Shown here: positions 50,367 to 58,943 of the stretch, one piece after another
Layout: every line of letters begins with the position of its first letter
Numbering within the stretch: position 1 is the stretch's first letter
Source of the DNA: Natronolimnobius sp. AArcel1
Lineage (GTDB): Archaea > Halobacteriota > Halobacteria > Halobacteriales > Natrialbaceae
NCBI RefSeq assembly: GCF_011043775.1
Contig: NZ_JAAKXY010000001.1
Span: 287,617-351,616, forward strand
DNA length: 64,000 bases
Direction: 5' to 3'
Translations under genes and position numbers: made by a program
The notes under the pieces: generated by a model
What the model saw: only the letters and a program-made list of their open reading frames with translations
What the model was told of the DNA's origin: nothing
Database searches by the model: none

Positions 50367-51140
50367 ATGCTCACGTTCATTGGACTCGGCCTCTACGACG
50401 AGCGATCCATCACTGTCGAAGGCCGGGATGCGCTTCGAAACGCTGATCGCGCCTACGCCGAGTTCTACACCAGCAAACTCATCGGTACGACACTCGACGA
50501 CCTCGAGGCCTACCACGGAACCGACATCGAGGTTCGAGACCGTGCCGGCGTCGAACAGGAACCCGAGGAGATGCTCGCAGCCGCCGAAACCGAAGACGTG
50601 GCTTTCCTCACAGCCGGGGACACGATGATCTCGACGACGCACGTCGACCTCCGACTCCGGGCGCACGAACGCGGAATCGAGACACATGTGATCCACGGCG
50701 TGACCGCCCAAACTGCTACCAGCTCTCTTACTGGATTGCAGAACTATCGGTTTGGAAAGGCAACAACGCTTCCGTTTCCGTACGCCCACGGCGCAGATGG
50801 TCTGCCCGCGAGCGTTACCAACACAATCGACGAGAATCGGGCAGACGGCCTTCATACCGTCGTCTACCTCGATATCAAAGCCGCACGCGAGGAGTACATG
50901 ACCGCCAGTACGGGTGCGGAACTACTTGCCGACGAATACCCCGATCTCGTCGGCGTTGTCGTCGCTCGAGCGGGCAGTCCCGATCCACTCGTCGAAGCCG
51001 GGACGATGGCCGAGCTCGCCGACCGTGAGTTCGGCGATCCGCTGCATTTGCTCGTTATCCCCGGCGAATGCCACCTTCTCGAGGCTGACGCGCTCGTCGA
51101 ACTGGCCGGAGCAGACAGGGACGCGTTGGAAATTGCCTAA
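50367..51140 (+). CDS. dph5: Diphthine synthase
   Basis: A 257-residue SAM-dependent methyltransferase of the tetrapyrrole-methylase fold. It begins MLTFIGLGLYDERSITVEGR and contains AYAEFYTSKLIGTTLDDLEA, FLTAGDTMISTTHVDLRLRA (the GD-x-M/L-x-S/T-T-H motif), VIHGVTAQTATSSLTGLQNY and LPFPYAHGADGLPASV. Dph5 methylates the modified histidine of elongation factor 2 in diphthamide synthesis. Only this step of the pathway lies in the window. A TATA box about 28 bases upstream supports the start. Confidence 0.95.
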   Translation: MLTFIGLGLYDERSITVEGRDALRNADRAYAEFYTSKLIGTTLDDLEAYHGTDIEVRDRAGVEQEPEEMLAAAETEDVAFLTAGDTMISTTHVDLRLRAHERGIETHVIHGVTAQTATSSLTGLQNYRFGKATTLPFPYAHGADGLPASVTNTIDENRADGLHTVVYLDIKAAREEYMTASTGAELLADEYPDLVGVVVARAGSPDPLVEAGTMAELADREFGDPLHLLVIPGECHLLEADALVELAGADRDALEIA

Positions 51141-51322
51141 CTCGAGGACACGCTGTCTGCTGTGCGGGTAGTGTCGATAGGTACTGAATCGGATCGTGTG
51201 CAGTTACCAGCCCCTTCTCCAAACATACCAAATTATAAACTATCATTCGAATCTTTCAAATTGGCGTTTATCGAGGTGCACTGAGAGTGAGACATGAACG
51301 TGAGAGTAGGAGGGACTCAGCG

Positions 51323-52045
51323 TTACTCGAGCGATTCAATTGGATCGTGTTGGCCCCAGTCGGGGTCGGCCGCGCCCTCGTTCGGCGCAGCCCAGTGGAC
51401 GGCGTTTTCGATCACGCGCTGGACTTCCACCTGGTAGTAGATTGGGTACTCCTCGTGGCCGGGGCGGAACGCGAAGATGCGCCCGCGACCGCGGCGATAG
51501 CAGAGTCCGGAGCGAAACACTTCGCCGCCTTCGAACCACGAGATGAACACCGTTCGGTCGGGTTCGGGCACGTCGTAGGGCTCGCCGTACATTTCGGTTT
51601 CAGGAATCTCAAACGATTCCGGGAGGCCGTCGACGATGGGATGGCCAAAGTCGACCGCCCAGAGGCGTTCGGTTTCGCCGCCGTGGCGATACTTGATGTT
51701 ACAGGTCGTCCCCAGCAGTCGTTTGAACGGTTTGGAGTTCTTCGCGGAGTGGAGGGGAACAAAGCCCATTCCGTTGTGGACCCGGTCGACAACGCGCGTT
51801 GCAACCTCGTCGCTCAGTTCGTGATTCGCACAGTGTGACCACCAGACGAGCACGTCTGTCTCCGCGAGCACATCCTCAGTCAGACCGTGGTCTGGCTCCT
51901 GCAAGGTCGCCGTCTGTGTCTCGAAACCAGCCTCCTCGAGGAAGGCAGCGATTGCACCGTGGATGCCGTCGGGGTAGCGCTCGGCGACATCATCGGATTC
52001 CTGTTCGTGGACGTTCTCGTTCCAGACCGTCACGCGTGTAGCCAT
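51323..52045 (-). CDS. ThuA-like (trehalose utilisation) protein
   Basis: A 240-residue class-I amidotransferase-like protein of the ThuA family. It begins MATRVTVWNENVHEQESDDV and has HNGMGFVPLHSAKNSKPFKR with LGTTCNIKYRHGG, the region where ThuA proteins have their conserved His-Ser, and FRSGLCYRRGRGRIFAFRPG ending in VIENAVHWAAPNEG. ThuA folds are associated with sugar-processing operons but a general catalytic activity is not established. It is the first gene of the carbohydrate locus that fills the rest of the window. The ATG at 52043-52045 is chosen; an upstream in-frame ATG would add ten residues. Confidence 0.85.
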   Translation of the reverse strand: MATRVTVWNENVHEQESDDVAERYPDGIHGAIAAFLEEAGFETQTATLQEPDHGLTEDVLAETDVLVWWSHCANHELSDEVATRVVDRVHNGMGFVPLHSAKNSKPFKRLLGTTCNIKYRHGGETERLWAVDFGHPIVDGLPESFEIPETEMYGEPYDVPEPDRTVFISWFEGGEVFRSGLCYRRGRGRIFAFRPGHEEYPIYYQVEVQRVIENAVHWAAPNEGAADPDWGQHDPIESLE

Positions 52046-52262
52046 ACCTGTTCGGCCGATGGGAACCGTAATCAAACTGGCGGCACGGCCACGCCTCGAG
52101 TTGGATGGGCGCTCGAGACACGCGCATGAGTCCCGAACCCCGAATAATTAACACAAAATAGACAGACAGCACGGTGGTTGCTTCTTGCTGTCAAAAATAC
52201 CGATCAATCAGTCCATGTATAGAAGGAATTAAATACAGCATTGTTGATCGTGATAGTATCGT

Positions 52263-53933
52263 ATGGCAGACAGTGACTCACCAACGGAGAGTGCAGTGGA
52301 TCGATCAACGACCGACCGAACACGCGTAAGCCGCCGACGGACGCTGGCAGTGCTTGCAGCAGGACTCACGACTGCTGGCGTCGCCACCACCGCGAGTGCG
52401 GACAGCCACGAGGCGGATGTCTGGTCCGACGGCGGAACCTGGTATGCCGAAGCGCATGGTTCAGAAGTGTACAGCGGCAGCGACTACATCACGGCAATCC
52501 AGGCCGCGGTCGACGGGCTCACTACCGGTCGCCAGTCGAAAGAGACGGTCATCGTCTGGGACTCGGGAACCGCGAACCTTGGCGGGGGAACCGGCGTCGA
52601 ACTCCCAAGTGACACCGTACTCGACATCCGCGGGACGATGACGGTCTCCGGGTCGGGCGGCGTCCCCATCTACGCTGACTCGGTCGACTCAATCGAGATT
52701 CCCACCTACTCACTCGAGGGCAGCCCCGATATGGGCGTCCAGATCCAGCGTGCGAGCGACGTGCACTTTGGAACCGTGACGATGCACATCGACTCCGGAC
52801 TGGGCATTCGAATCGACAACGCCTACGAGACCGGCAACGCGGTGACGACCGAAGATGTGACCATCGACTCCGCGACGATTACGGGGTCGGGCTCACACGC
52901 CGTCGAAACCTACGGCGTCCACGATATCGACATCGGAACGGTCGAAACGGAAGATACCGGCGGCTGTGGCGTCCTGTTGAACGACACGAGCAGCGCCAGC
53001 GTCGACCTCGTCGATGCCGTCCGCGCGGACGAGGGCGGCGGCTACGCCGGCTTTCGCTGTGCAAACGATGCCGGGCCGAACATCCACGTCAGCGAGGTTC
53101 GCGCGAGCAACTGCGGGCGCGGCGTCTTCACCGTCTCGGGCAGCCACGGCATTACAATCGATCACGTCGATATCGACGCCTGTGGCTCGAACCTGATTCA
53201 GGACTCGAGAAATGTCCAGATCAACGGCGGATCGATCACGAACAATGCGGGCGAGGGCGTTCGTATCGACTCACGCAGCGAGGACAGCCATCACCACACG
53301 CGTGATGTGACGGTCCAGTACGTCGACATCCACGGCAACGACTACGGCGTCCTCGAGACCGGCCCTGATACCGAGGAAAACGCGATTCTCGACAACGACT
53401 TCTGCGATAACGGGACAGATATCGAAACCTACGCCGGCAGTACGACAGTCAGCGGCAACACCTACTGTGGCGACGGCGGGGGCGGTAGCGGCGGTGACAG
53501 ACCCATCTCGAGTGGTACCTATCGAATCACGAACGTCAACAGCGGCAATCTCCTCGAGGTTGCAGACGCCGAGACGGAAGAAGGTGCAAACGTACAGCAG
53601 TGGAGCGACACCGGTTGTTCCTGCCAGCACTGGCACGTCAGCGAGGAAGGAGATGGCATCTACACCCTCGAGAACGCAAACAGCGGGCATTTACTCGATG
53701 TTGATGCACTCGGGACCGACGAGGGCGATACGCTGATTCAGTGGCCGGATACGGGCGGCGACAACCAGCGATTCGTCATCGAGGACGTTGGCGGTAGCGA
53801 GTATCGACTCGAGAACGCAAACAGCGGGCTGGTCGTCGATGTCTACGGTGGCCGAACCGATGACGGCGACGACGTTATCCAGTGGTCTTGGAGCGACGAC
53901 GCCAACCAGCGCTGGACGTTCGAGGAAGTGTAG
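52263..53933 (+). CDS. Exported beta-helix protein with C-terminal ricin-type lectin
   Basis: A 556-residue protein with a Tat signal, RTRVSRRRTLAVLAAGLTTA cleaved after ASA, no lipobox. Residues 45-410 form right-handed parallel beta-helix coils (HVSEVRASNCGRGVFTVSGS, DVTVQYVDIHGNDYGVLETG), as in polysaccharide lyases and glycoside hydrolases. A Gly-rich linker (DGGGGSGGDRP) is followed by a ricin B / RICIN_14 lectin domain with three Q-x-W repeats (WSDTGCSCQHWHV, QWPDTGGDNQRFV, QWSWSDDANQRWTF). It would act outside the cell, binding and possibly cleaving a polysaccharide. The catalytic residues cannot be assigned by eye. Confidence 0.85.
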   Translation: MADSDSPTESAVDRSTTDRTRVSRRRTLAVLAAGLTTAGVATTASADSHEADVWSDGGTWYAEAHGSEVYSGSDYITAIQAAVDGLTTGRQSKETVIVWDSGTANLGGGTGVELPSDTVLDIRGTMTVSGSGGVPIYADSVDSIEIPTYSLEGSPDMGVQIQRASDVHFGTVTMHIDSGLGIRIDNAYETGNAVTTEDVTIDSATITGSGSHAVETYGVHDIDIGTVETEDTGGCGVLLNDTSSASVDLVDAVRADEGGGYAGFRCANDAGPNIHVSEVRASNCGRGVFTVSGSHGITIDHVDIDACGSNLIQDSRNVQINGGSITNNAGEGVRIDSRSEDSHHHTRDVTVQYVDIHGNDYGVLETGPDTEENAILDNDFCDNGTDIETYAGSTTVSGNTYCGDGGGGSGGDRPISSGTYRITNVNSGNLLEVADAETEEGANVQQWSDTGCSCQHWHVSEEGDGIYTLENANSGHLLDVDALGTDEGDTLIQWPDTGGDNQRFVIEDVGGSEYRLENANSGLVVDVYGGRTDDGDDVIQWSWSDDANQRWTFEEV

Positions 53934-54032
53934 AGTCGCACCGGCCACTCCCGAACGAGGCCGTTCCGTCGACACGACGTGCCACACAGCACAAAAGGTA
54001 AGTAGATGTATTACAGATTTCGAGACAACCAC

Positions 54033-55019
54033 ATGAAGTTCGGGATTTTCCCAATCGAAGGCGGAGACCGATGGACGGGCGTTGTCGAGCAGTGTCAGCT
54101 CGCCGAAGACGTTGGCTTCGAGACCTGCTGGGTCAACGACCACCAGGCGACCGAGGGCGACAACTACTGGCCCTCGCCGCTGACGCGCCTGACCAGTATC
54201 GCCGAAGGCACGGAGGACCTCGAGTTGGTGACCTCCGTTCTCATCCTGCCGCTGTATCATCCGCTGCACGTCGCCCAGCGCGCGGCGATGCTCGATAACA
54301 TCTCTGACGGCCGGCTCACGCTCGGTGTCGGACTGGGCTACGTCGAAGAGGAGTTCGAGGCGTTCGACGTACCGATGGACGAACGCGCCGGGCGGATGAT
54401 CGAGGGACTGCGATTCATCGACGAGTTCTTCCGCAGTGATGAACCGATCACGTTCGAGTGTCCGTTCTTCTCGGTCGAAGACTGGGAGCCGCTGCCGAAG
54501 ACGGTACAGGACCCGCGTCCACCGCTGTGGATCGGTGGCTGGGGCGACAAACAGATCGCTCGCTCGGTGAAGTTCTCCGACGCGTGGGTGCCGGGCGTCG
54601 TTGCCGACCTCGGCATCGTCGAAGACCGCAAGGAACTCCAGCAAGAGCGTATCGAAGACAGCGATCAAGAGTGGGACGAGATCGCTCACCCGCTGATGCG
54701 CGAAGCCGTCATCGCCGAGACCGAAGAAGAAGTCATGGAGCGCAAGCAGTACCTCCACGAAACGTACGTCTCGGAGTACGGCGGCGAGTTCTCGCACCCG
54801 CTGATGAACGCCGACAGCGTCGAAAACTTCGAAGAGTTGGCCGACGACCGCTTCATATACGGCACGCCGGACCAGATCATCGAACAGATCGAAGCCATGC
54901 AAGAGCGGTTCCCACTGACGGAACTGACGCTTCGCTTCCACCACTCCGGCATGCCCGCCGACCTGGTCGAAGACCAGATCCGACTGTTCGGTGAGGAAGT
55001 CATCCCGGCTTTCGAGTAA
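54033..55019 (+). CDS. LLM-class flavin/F420-dependent oxidoreductase
   Basis: A 328-residue luciferase-like monooxygenase-fold protein. Features are MKFGIFPIEGGDRWTGVVEQ, CWVNDHQATEGDNYWPSPLT, VLILPLYHPLHVAQRAAMLD, NISDGRLTLGVGLGYVEEEF and PLWIGGWGDKQIARSVKFSD. In haloarchaea these proteins usually use coenzyme F420 rather than FMN, as in methylene-H4MPT reductase or F420-dependent glucose-6-phosphate dehydrogenases. In this carbohydrate context it may oxidise a sugar or aldehyde. The ATG at 54033 gives the typical N-terminus; the frame from 54006 adds a short leader. Confidence 0.85.
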   Translation: MKFGIFPIEGGDRWTGVVEQCQLAEDVGFETCWVNDHQATEGDNYWPSPLTRLTSIAEGTEDLELVTSVLILPLYHPLHVAQRAAMLDNISDGRLTLGVGLGYVEEEFEAFDVPMDERAGRMIEGLRFIDEFFRSDEPITFECPFFSVEDWEPLPKTVQDPRPPLWIGGWGDKQIARSVKFSDAWVPGVVADLGIVEDRKELQQERIEDSDQEWDEIAHPLMREAVIAETEEEVMERKQYLHETYVSEYGGEFSHPLMNADSVENFEELADDRFIYGTPDQIIEQIEAMQERFPLTELTLRFHHSGMPADLVEDQIRLFGEEVIPAFE

Positions 55020-55029
55020 GTCTGGACCG

Positions 55030-55035
55030 TTTTTT
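55030..55035 (+). terminator. T-run terminator of the LLM gene
   Basis: Six consecutive T residues 11 bases after the TAA stop form an oligo-U type archaeal terminator. Confidence 0.5.
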
Positions 55036-55161
55036 AGACTGCATTTTGCAGCAATCATCCGTTCACAGCGGATACTCCTCGAGAGCCATCTCGTAACTGC
55101 ATTGTTGCTGATCTCTGCGGACGAGCGGTGGATTCATTTTGATGCCCTTCGATGGGAGCGT

Positions 55162-56403
55162 ATGGAAATCGCAACAGTGAGCGGCTACGCTCTCTCGTCA
55201 CCAATCGACCCGGTACAGGACCGACCGTTCCATGGCGGTACGCGCCGTCTGCACAAACGCGATGTCGTCCTCGTCGTCGTCGAAACGCGCGATGGCACCC
55301 GCGGATTCGCAACCGCCGGAGCCAGTAGTTCCGCGATGCGTGAGTACTTCGAAGGCGACTCACAGGGAACGTTCGCCGATGTCGTCAACGACACTGTCGC
55401 CGACGCACTCGAGGGCGAGACACTCGAGGAAATCGCCGATGCAGCGACTCACATCCGGGCAACTTCGTTGCCTGCGCATCTCCAGATCGAGGCGATTTCG
55501 GCAATCGATGTTGCGCTCTATGACATCCGCGGGAAGGAACTCGGTGCGCCCATCTACGAACTGCTCGCCGCGGAGAACGACGGCTGGGAGCCGACAACGG
55601 AGATTCCACTCTATGCGAGCGCGGGCATGTACATGGAACCCGAGGGGTACGCCGAGCAGGCCGCAGTCATCGAGGACGCGGGCTTTTTCGGCTACAAGTA
55701 CCGCCCCGGGATCGGCCCCGACGGCGACCGCCAAACCGTCGACTTACTCGCTGAAACGCTCTCGGAGACGGAGTTCATGCTCGATGTCCACACCTGGTGG
55801 AAACTCGGCGAAGCCTACGGCGAGGACGTCGTGACCGAACTGGTCGAGCACGCTGCGGATTCGGGTGCGTACTGGATCGAAGAGCCTGTCGAGCCGACCG
55901 ACCGCGAAGGGTATTGTCGGCTCGCCGAAACCGGCGCGCCACTCGCTGGCGGCGAGAGTGAAGAGACGCCTACATCGCTCGTCGAACTCGGTGAAACCGG
56001 CTCGGTCACGTTCTTGCAGGGCGACGTGCGCCATCACGAGGGCTTTACTGGCTGTCTCCCAGCAATCGAATCCTGCCGCGGCCGCGACGTGGAGTTCGTC
56101 CCGCACAACTTCGGCACCTGGCTCGGCCTCATCGCCAACGCCCACCTCGTCGCCGCCGCGCCGGAGGTCCGACTGCTCGAGTATCCAGTCTTCGAAAACG
56201 ATCCGCTCATCGATGCGGAGCCAGATCCGGGCATGTATCCGTTCGAACTCGCGTTCGACATCTTCGAGGGTGAGCCTGCAGTCGATGACGGGCAGTTGAC
56301 CGTCCCTGACGGGCCGGGGCTCGGGTTTGAGGTTGATCTCGACGTTCTCGAGGAGTATCCCTTCATCGAGGGACCGTGGACTGAGTTCCAGTACGACGAA
56401 TAA
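55162..56403 (+). CDS. Enolase-superfamily (mandelate racemase type) enzyme
   Basis: A 413-residue enzyme with an N-terminal capping domain and a beta7-alpha barrel. Ligand and base positions are visible: K179 and R181 in FGYKYRPG (a K-x-R in place of the usual K-x-K), D208 in MLDVHTWW, E240 in IEEPVEP, E265 in GGESEETP, and the base His315 in VPHNFGTW. The D/E/E set binds Mg. Such enzymes dehydrate or racemise acid sugars; the variant Lys-x-Arg suggests a subgroup such as galactonate- or rhamnonate-like dehydratases. The ATG at 55162 is chosen; the longer frame is non-homologous. It lies between the LLM oxidoreductase and a KDG-type aldolase. Confidence 0.88.
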   Translation: MEIATVSGYALSSPIDPVQDRPFHGGTRRLHKRDVVLVVVETRDGTRGFATAGASSSAMREYFEGDSQGTFADVVNDTVADALEGETLEEIADAATHIRATSLPAHLQIEAISAIDVALYDIRGKELGAPIYELLAAENDGWEPTTEIPLYASAGMYMEPEGYAEQAAVIEDAGFFGYKYRPGIGPDGDRQTVDLLAETLSETEFMLDVHTWWKLGEAYGEDVVTELVEHAADSGAYWIEEPVEPTDREGYCRLAETGAPLAGGESEETPTSLVELGETGSVTFLQGDVRHHEGFTGCLPAIESCRGRDVEFVPHNFGTWLGLIANAHLVAAAPEVRLLEYPVFENDPLIDAEPDPGMYPFELAFDIFEGEPAVDDGQLTVPDGPGLGFEVDLDVLEEYPFIEGPWTEFQYDE

Positions 56404-56412
56404 CACCGAGGA

Positions 56413-57351
56413 CTACTCGAGCAGCCGCTCGAGGTCGTCGTCGAGTTGCTGATAGAGCGCTTCGGCGCGACGTTCGTCCGCGTCCGACAGGGGCTGAATC
56501 GGCTCGCGCACGTTGCCCCCGTTGAGCCCGGCGAGTTCGAGTGCTTTTTTGACTGCAGAGACGCTTATTGCGCCGGAAATTGCGTTGTCCTGCCCCGTTT
56601 CCTCGCGGAATTGCTGGTACGGCAGGCAGGCGTTTCGAAGTTCGCGGGCGCGTTCCCAGTCGCCACTCGAGAGTGCGTCGAAGAGTGCGAGGCCGACTTC
56701 GGGGCGGAAGTTACTGACACCAGCGGAGAAGCCTTCGACGCCCTCTGCCCAGAAGGAGACGGCGTAGGGTTCGGCGAGACCGTCGACCCAGACGACGTCG
56801 TCCGCACCGGCGGCGACGCCAGCACCGAGTTTGATTGGATCCGGCAGGGCGTACTTGATGCCGACGACGCCATCAATCCGGGTGAGATCGCCAAGATACT
56901 CGACGGATGGCTCGAAGCCGCGGACGTAGGGAACGAGCGGCGTCTCAGTCGCCGCATCGAGCTTTCGATAGTATTCGAGGAGGCCGCGCTCGTGGATGTA
57001 GGTGTGATCCGGCGGCATGATCATCATCGCGTCGACGCCGATCTCGTCGTAGCGCTCGATCAACTCGATTGCGTTGGCTGTACTACCGCCGACGCCGGCA
57101 AGGACGCAGGCGTCGTCCGGAAGCGCGTCGACGCTCGTTTCTGCAACCGCGACGCGTTCGTCCTGCGAAAGCGAGTGATACTCACTAATGTTCGCCGTGG
57201 CGAGAAACGTCTCGATACCGGCACTCGAGAGGGTATCTGCGTTCTCGCGGATGTCCTCGTGGATGATCCGGCCCTCGTCGTCGAACGGTGTCAGCAGTCC
57301 AACGGCGACTCCGCGGAGATGCTCCCGTACGTCGTCAGCGGCAACTGTCAT
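56413..57351 (-). CDS. DHDPS/KDG-family aldolase
   Basis: A 312-residue Schiff-base aldolase. It begins MTVAADDVREHLRGVAVGLL with TPFDDEGRI, and contains the Tyr of PYVRGFEP (Y142), the catalytic Lys in GVVGIKYALPDP (K166), then LAEPYAVSFWAEGVEGFSAG. This is the family of dihydrodipicolinate synthase and 2-keto-3-deoxygluconate/galactonate or L-KDR aldolases. Beside two enolase-superfamily dehydratases it probably cleaves 2-keto-3-deoxy sugar acids to pyruvate and an aldehyde. It converges with the first dehydratase (10 bases apart). The ATG at 57349-57351 is used; the frame to 57423 is a leader. Confidence 0.88.
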   Translation of the reverse strand: MTVAADDVREHLRGVAVGLLTPFDDEGRIIHEDIRENADTLSSAGIETFLATANISEYHSLSQDERVAVAETSVDALPDDACVLAGVGGSTANAIELIERYDEIGVDAMMIMPPDHTYIHERGLLEYYRKLDAATETPLVPYVRGFEPSVEYLGDLTRIDGVVGIKYALPDPIKLGAGVAAGADDVVWVDGLAEPYAVSFWAEGVEGFSAGVSNFRPEVGLALFDALSSGDWERARELRNACLPYQQFREETGQDNAISGAISVSAVKKALELAGLNGGNVREPIQPLSDADERRAEALYQQLDDDLERLLE

Positions 57352-57474
57352 ACGAGGCTGGTGACCGCGAATTACATTAAACCCATCGACGCTCTCGTCG
57401 GCGTTCAGGCCGGAAACGGGCATTATCTCCCCTCGAGCACAAGCTATATTGGAGCCGCGTCCGGCCGTCTATGC

Positions 57475-58611
57475 ATGGAAATCACTGCCATCGAACCGAT
57501 TCCGATCAGTCACACCCTGCCGGACGGTGAGGGCGTTGGTGACGCCCGAAGCTTCGGTCACGACCGGGCGACGACACTGGTGCGACTCGAGACTGACACC
57601 GGCCTCGAGGGCTGGGGCGAGGCGTTTGCGCCGGGCCGAATCGTCGAAGCGACGGTCGCAGAGTTGTTCGCCGAGGACGTACTCGGGATGGACCCGTTCG
57701 CCGTCGAATCGCTCGCTATTGACTCCTATACGAACCCGTATCACTTCGGTGGCGACGTCTTCGTCCAGAGCGTCGTCAGCGCTATCGACGTCGCCTGCTG
57801 GGACATTATCGGCAAATCGCTCGAGCGCCCGATCCATCGAATTCTTGGGGGTACTGAACGCGAGACGCTCGTTCCCTACGCCTCAACGATGTACTTCACC
57901 GAGCAAGAACGCCCCCTCGAAGAGCCGATTCAGGCGGCCGTCGACGAGGGCTTCACCGCCGCAAAAATCAAGATCGGCGCAAACACCGAAACCGACGTTG
58001 AACGTGTGCGAACCGCTCGAGAGATTCTCGGAGATGAGGGCCGACTCATGGTCGATATGAACGGCAACTATCGCCCGCATCAGGCAATCGAGACGGCACA
58101 GGCAATCGCCGAGTACGATATCGACTGGATCGAAGAGCCGGTCCCGCCGGAAAACGACAGCGGCTATCAGGACGTGAAAGCAGCTATCGACATTCCGATT
58201 GCTGCCGGTGAAGCCCACTACGGCCGGTTCGCGTTCAAGAAACTCATCGACAATCGTGCCGTCGATATCGTCCAGCCAAACCTCGGTCGCTGTGGCGGAC
58301 TCTCGGAGGCCCGGCTTATCGCCGGCATGGCGACCACCGAAAACGTCGCCGTCAGGCCCCACATCTGGAACAGCGCCGTCGGCATGGCCGCTGCAATCCA
58401 GTTTGCCGCAAGCGTCGCCGACTACCCTCACACGCGCAACATCCCCGAACCGATGCTGATCGAGTTCGACCGCAGCGAGAACCCTCTCAGAGATGACCTC
58501 CTCGAGTCGCCGTTTGATCCATCCGGCGGCGAACTCGCGGTGCCCCAAGAGCCTGGACTCGGGGTTTCAATCGACGAGGACGCCCTCGAGCGCTATCGCA
58601 GCGACGAGTAA
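57475..58611 (+). CDS. Enolase-superfamily acid-sugar dehydratase
   Basis: A 378-residue mandelate-racemase-subgroup enzyme. The classic residues are in place: K164 and K166 in AAKIKIGANT, D194 in MVDMNGNY, E220 in WIEEPVPP, E246 in AAGEAHYG, and His296 in VRPHIWNS. The N-terminal 120 residues form the lid domain. Members with these residues include galactonate, glucarate, rhamnonate and L-fuconate dehydratases, and mandelate racemase itself. It is divergent from the aldolase gene and lies close to L-rhamnose mutarotase, so a rhamnonate or galactonate dehydratase role is plausible. The ATG at 57475 is the correct start; an open frame to 56446 lies opposite the aldolase and is spurious. Confidence 0.9.
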   Translation: MEITAIEPIPISHTLPDGEGVGDARSFGHDRATTLVRLETDTGLEGWGEAFAPGRIVEATVAELFAEDVLGMDPFAVESLAIDSYTNPYHFGGDVFVQSVVSAIDVACWDIIGKSLERPIHRILGGTERETLVPYASTMYFTEQERPLEEPIQAAVDEGFTAAKIKIGANTETDVERVRTAREILGDEGRLMVDMNGNYRPHQAIETAQAIAEYDIDWIEEPVPPENDSGYQDVKAAIDIPIAAGEAHYGRFAFKKLIDNRAVDIVQPNLGRCGGLSEARLIAGMATTENVAVRPHIWNSAVGMAAAIQFAASVADYPHTRNIPEPMLIEFDRSENPLRDDLLESPFDPSGGELAVPQEPGLGVSIDEDALERYRSDE

Positions 58612-58619
58612 CACCACTG

Positions 58620-58624
58620 TTTTT
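58620..58624 (+). terminator. T-run after the second dehydratase gene
   Basis: Five consecutive T residues follow nine bases after the TAA stop, a weak oligo-U terminator. Confidence 0.35.
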
Positions 58625-58943
58625 CGAGCAATTCAGGATCAATCATCCGGTATTGCCGAACAAGTGGGCTGACAGGGGAGGGGCAGCCAAAAATCCAATA
58701 TATAGCCTCGAGACGGCCACATTCTACTATAAAACAGAATAGCCACACAAGGAATTACGCGGGTACGCCTGTAACAGATGTGAGATCATGACCGAGTCTC
58801 ACAGCGGATGTGAAGTCACAAATCCGACCATACCGGACGCAGTGAGCGAGTTGTTCACACACCATTGCTACCGCTCGAGGTCGCTAATCGATGCTGACCT
58901 CGAGTCGAGTGTGTCCGCACGAAAAATGTGGGTCGCTTTTGGC
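58625..58943. other. AT-rich spacer with an unused TATA box
   Basis: About 320 bases between the second dehydratase and the SDR gene stop. A clear plus-strand TATA (ACTATAAAA) lies near 58727, within an inverted ATTCT...AGAAT, and a second AT-rich CCAATATATAG occurs near 58698. The frame from the ATG at 58788 reads MTESHSGCEVTNPTIPDAVS but soon runs opposite the SDR gene, so I do not call it as a gene. It could be a truncated gene start or a regulatory transcript. Confidence 0.35.

Noticed and set aside
53691-55058. Minus-strand frame of 455 codons
   Set aside because: Antisense of the LLM oxidoreductase and part of the lectin gene.
56446-57474. Upstream extension of the second dehydratase to 721 residues
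   Set aside because: It covers the opposite strand of the aldolase and has no similarity to the enolase lid; the family start is at 57475.
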